Shown here: piece by piece, positions 4,991-6,189 of the stretch
Layout: each line of letters opens with the position of its first letter
Numbering within the stretch: position 1 is the first letter of the stretch
NCBI GenBank assembly: GCA_964653045.1
Contig: CAZZBW010000032.1
Span: 1-6,189 of the forward strand
Direction of reading: 5' to 3'
Origin: DAOOPX01 sp964653045
Lineage (GTDB): Bacteria; Patescibacteriota; Microgenomatia; UBA1400; PJMF01
Length of the DNA: 6,189 nucleotides
Program-made: the position numbers and the translations under genes
The notes under the pieces: model-generated
What the model was told of the DNA's origin: nothing
Databases searched by the model: none
The model's input: the letters and a program-made list of their open reading frames with translations, nothing else

Positions 4991-6094
4991 CTAACTGTTA
5001 CCAAACTCAACACCGCTTTCTGTCCTCATTCGATAAAATGATCTAAAATTCGGTAGCTGTGAAATTTCTTGTGCTGTTTTATGCCCAGCATAATATGGCT
5101 CCAAATCTCTAGCATCTGGGGGCGAAACACGGTAAGTAATTATTGATTTACCAGCTAAATATGAGTATTGAGCTGGTTTGCTGGCCATAGAAAGAGAGTT
5201 TACAGAGTAAACGACTCTCATTTCTTGTCTTCTTGATAAAATTACTAATTCTCTTAGATGATTGTGATCAAGATGATCGGCTTCATCGATAAACAAACAG
5301 ACATTATTAAACCTGTTTTCTTTTGTTTGAACTGAAAGTAATAGTTGACTTAAAATTAACTGGTAAATAGTTTTTTTAAGGTGGGGTGGTTGTGTTTTAA
5401 CATAAGAAAAATCCAGCACTAGAGAGCTAGTCTCTTCTTCCAATAACTTCGAAAAAGAAGTGTTGTTGGATTGATTAGTGATGTTACCAATAATTGAAGT
5501 TGGCTCAACAAATGTGCTGAGTTTTGAAACAATGTAATCAAGAACTTCTGATTTATGAAAGTCAGAAGTTTGTGCCAATTGATCATTAAAATAAGTTCGG
5601 ACACCTTCGTGTTTAATGTGCTGAGTGATCTCTTGGAGATATTTTGGATCAGTAAGTATTTTCACAATGTTTAAAAATGATCCCTGTTCTGCATCAAGAA
5701 GGGCGACAACTGCATTACGAATCGCGTGTTCAAATCGGGGGCCGAGAATGCCGGTATGATTTGGATCATAAAGCGTGTACATCAAGTCAATAATTTTTTC
5801 AGCAACCTGAAAGACATCAGAGTCAGTACTAGTGCTGAAAAGATCGATGAAATATGAATTATCTCTCTCTCCAACTTTCCAGATAACTGTTTGACTCTGT
5901 TGTTTTCTAAGCTCTTTAGTTAGCTCGCCAAAGTGGTCAAAAAGAATAATTCTTTTGCCGTTACTAACATCGTAATTTAACAATGTAGCCAGGTTATATG
6001 TTACTCCAGTGCCAGGCTCCCCGAGCAAGCAAACTCCACGATCCCGTGCATAATCGCTAATTATTGGAACGGGATAGATTATGTTTTTGTTCAT
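4991..6094 (-). CDS. VirD4/HerA-like ATPase with degenerate Walker A
   Basis: A 367-aa protein counted from ATG 6094, related to the type IV secretion coupling / HerA-like ATPases common in CPR genomes. Seen: GVCLLGEPGTGVTYNLATLL (Walker A region, 25-32 for GEPGTGVT), RIILFDHFGEL (about 48-58, the usual 'DpHGel' block), GPRFEHAIRNAVVALL (118-133, a family-typical stretch), LTDPKYLQEI, then a strong Walker B, VCLFIDEAD (265-273). The Walker A lysine is valine (V31, codon GTA at 6002-6004). The glutamine expected after Walker B in such ATPases is not evident (VVYSVNSL). No N-terminal membrane segment is present. Nucleotide hydrolysis is therefore doubtful; it could be a regulatory or structural paralogue. 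The frame extends to GTG 6115, but that lies between the -35 and -10 boxes, so ATG 6094 is preferred. The unknown 299-aa gene follows 68 bases downstream. Confidence 0.75.
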   Translation of the reverse strand: MNKNIIYPVPIISDYARDRGVCLLGEPGTGVTYNLATLLNYDVSNGKRIILFDHFGELTKELRKQQSQTVIWKVGERDNSYFIDLFSTSTDSDVFQVAEKIIDLMYTLYDPNHTGILGPRFEHAIRNAVVALLDAEQGSFLNIVKILTDPKYLQEITQHIKHEGVRTYFNDQLAQTSDFHKSEVLDYIVSKLSTFVEPTSIIGNITNQSNNTSFSKLLEEETSSLVLDFSYVKTQPPHLKKTIYQLILSQLLLSVQTKENRFNNVCLFIDEADHLDHNHLRELVILSRRQEMRVVYSVNSLSMASKPAQYSYLAGKSIITYRVSPPDARDLEPYYAGHKTAQEISQLPNFRSFYRMRTESGVEFGNS

Positions 6095-6100
6095 AGTTGT

Positions 6101-6129
6101 ATCATAGCGCCCCACTAGTTTTTGATCAA
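6101..6129 (-). promoter_or_regulatory. Promoter of the ATPase gene, likely leaderless
   Basis: On the minus strand TTGATC (6129-6124) is separated by exactly 17 bases from TATGAT (6106-6101), which ends six bases before the ATG at 6094. This is the best -35/-10 pair on this strand. The predicted start site coincides with the A of the ATG, so the mRNA would have no leader. It rules against the upstream GTG start at 6115. Confidence 0.6.
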
Positions 6130-6189
6130 GTAGGTGTTAGTCGCACATACTTTTCGGAAAACTATTGTTAATAAATTGCATGGGCGACT

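Noticed and set aside
5419..5604. 61-aa minus-strand frame within the ATPase gene
   Set aside because: Alternative-frame shadow of the ATPase gene, Leu/Ile-rich with no recognisable motif.
6139..6189. AGTCGC (6139-6144) and GCGACT (6184-6189) as terminal inverted repeats of a mobile element
   Set aside because: Only six bases, cut by the window end, and no transposase or target duplication is visible.
1..6189. CRISPR array, tRNA or rRNA gene, riboswitch
   Set aside because: No regularly spaced repeats and no cloverleaf or conserved rRNA segments were seen. The gaps between genes are too short or featureless for a riboswitch.

Overview
The window looks like chromosomal DNA from a small, moderately AT-rich bacterial genome. 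A candidate-phyla (Patescibacteria/CPR-type) organism is my best guess, but it is an inference. It rests on the MurD+MurL pair, a CPR-style VirD4/HerA-like ATPase, very tight gene packing, and promoter-proximal genes whose -10 boxes sit directly against the start codon. TGA is used as a stop (the toxin and antitoxin genes), so the UGA-recoded CPR lineages are unlikely.

Left third (1-1764, minus strand): the N-terminal part of a MurD-type ligase runs off the left edge. Just upstream of it lies murL, a UDP-MurNAc-L-Ala-L-Glu epimerase. Together they suggest the alternative peptidoglycan route, in which L-Glu is ligated first and epimerised to D-Glu afterwards, instead of being supplied as free D-Glu by a racemase. 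A palindromic dispersed-type repeat sits in frame inside the 3' end of murL.

Middle (1765-3425, plus strand): a divergent 125-bp intergenic region drives a ribbon-helix-helix antitoxin / PIN-domain (VapBC-like) toxin pair. A TatD-family metallo-hydrolase/DNase overlaps the toxin's 3' end, so the three genes read as one overlapping unit. The toxin is the only gene with an obvious Shine-Dalgarno sequence.

Right half (3426-6189): a 252-bp spacer carries a degraded repeat and ends in a perfect 22-bp palindrome, the likely operator of the short TrmB-like winged-helix regulator that follows. Its stop codon directly abuts that of a convergent, unrecognised 299-aa gene. Upstream of that gene on the minus strand is a VirD4/HerA-like ATPase that keeps Walker B but has lost the Walker A lysine. 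The regulator, the unknown protein and the degenerate ATPase form the least explained part of the window and may be one module, though nothing here proves it.

No tRNA, rRNA, CRISPR array or transposase was seen, and no convincing intrinsic terminator.
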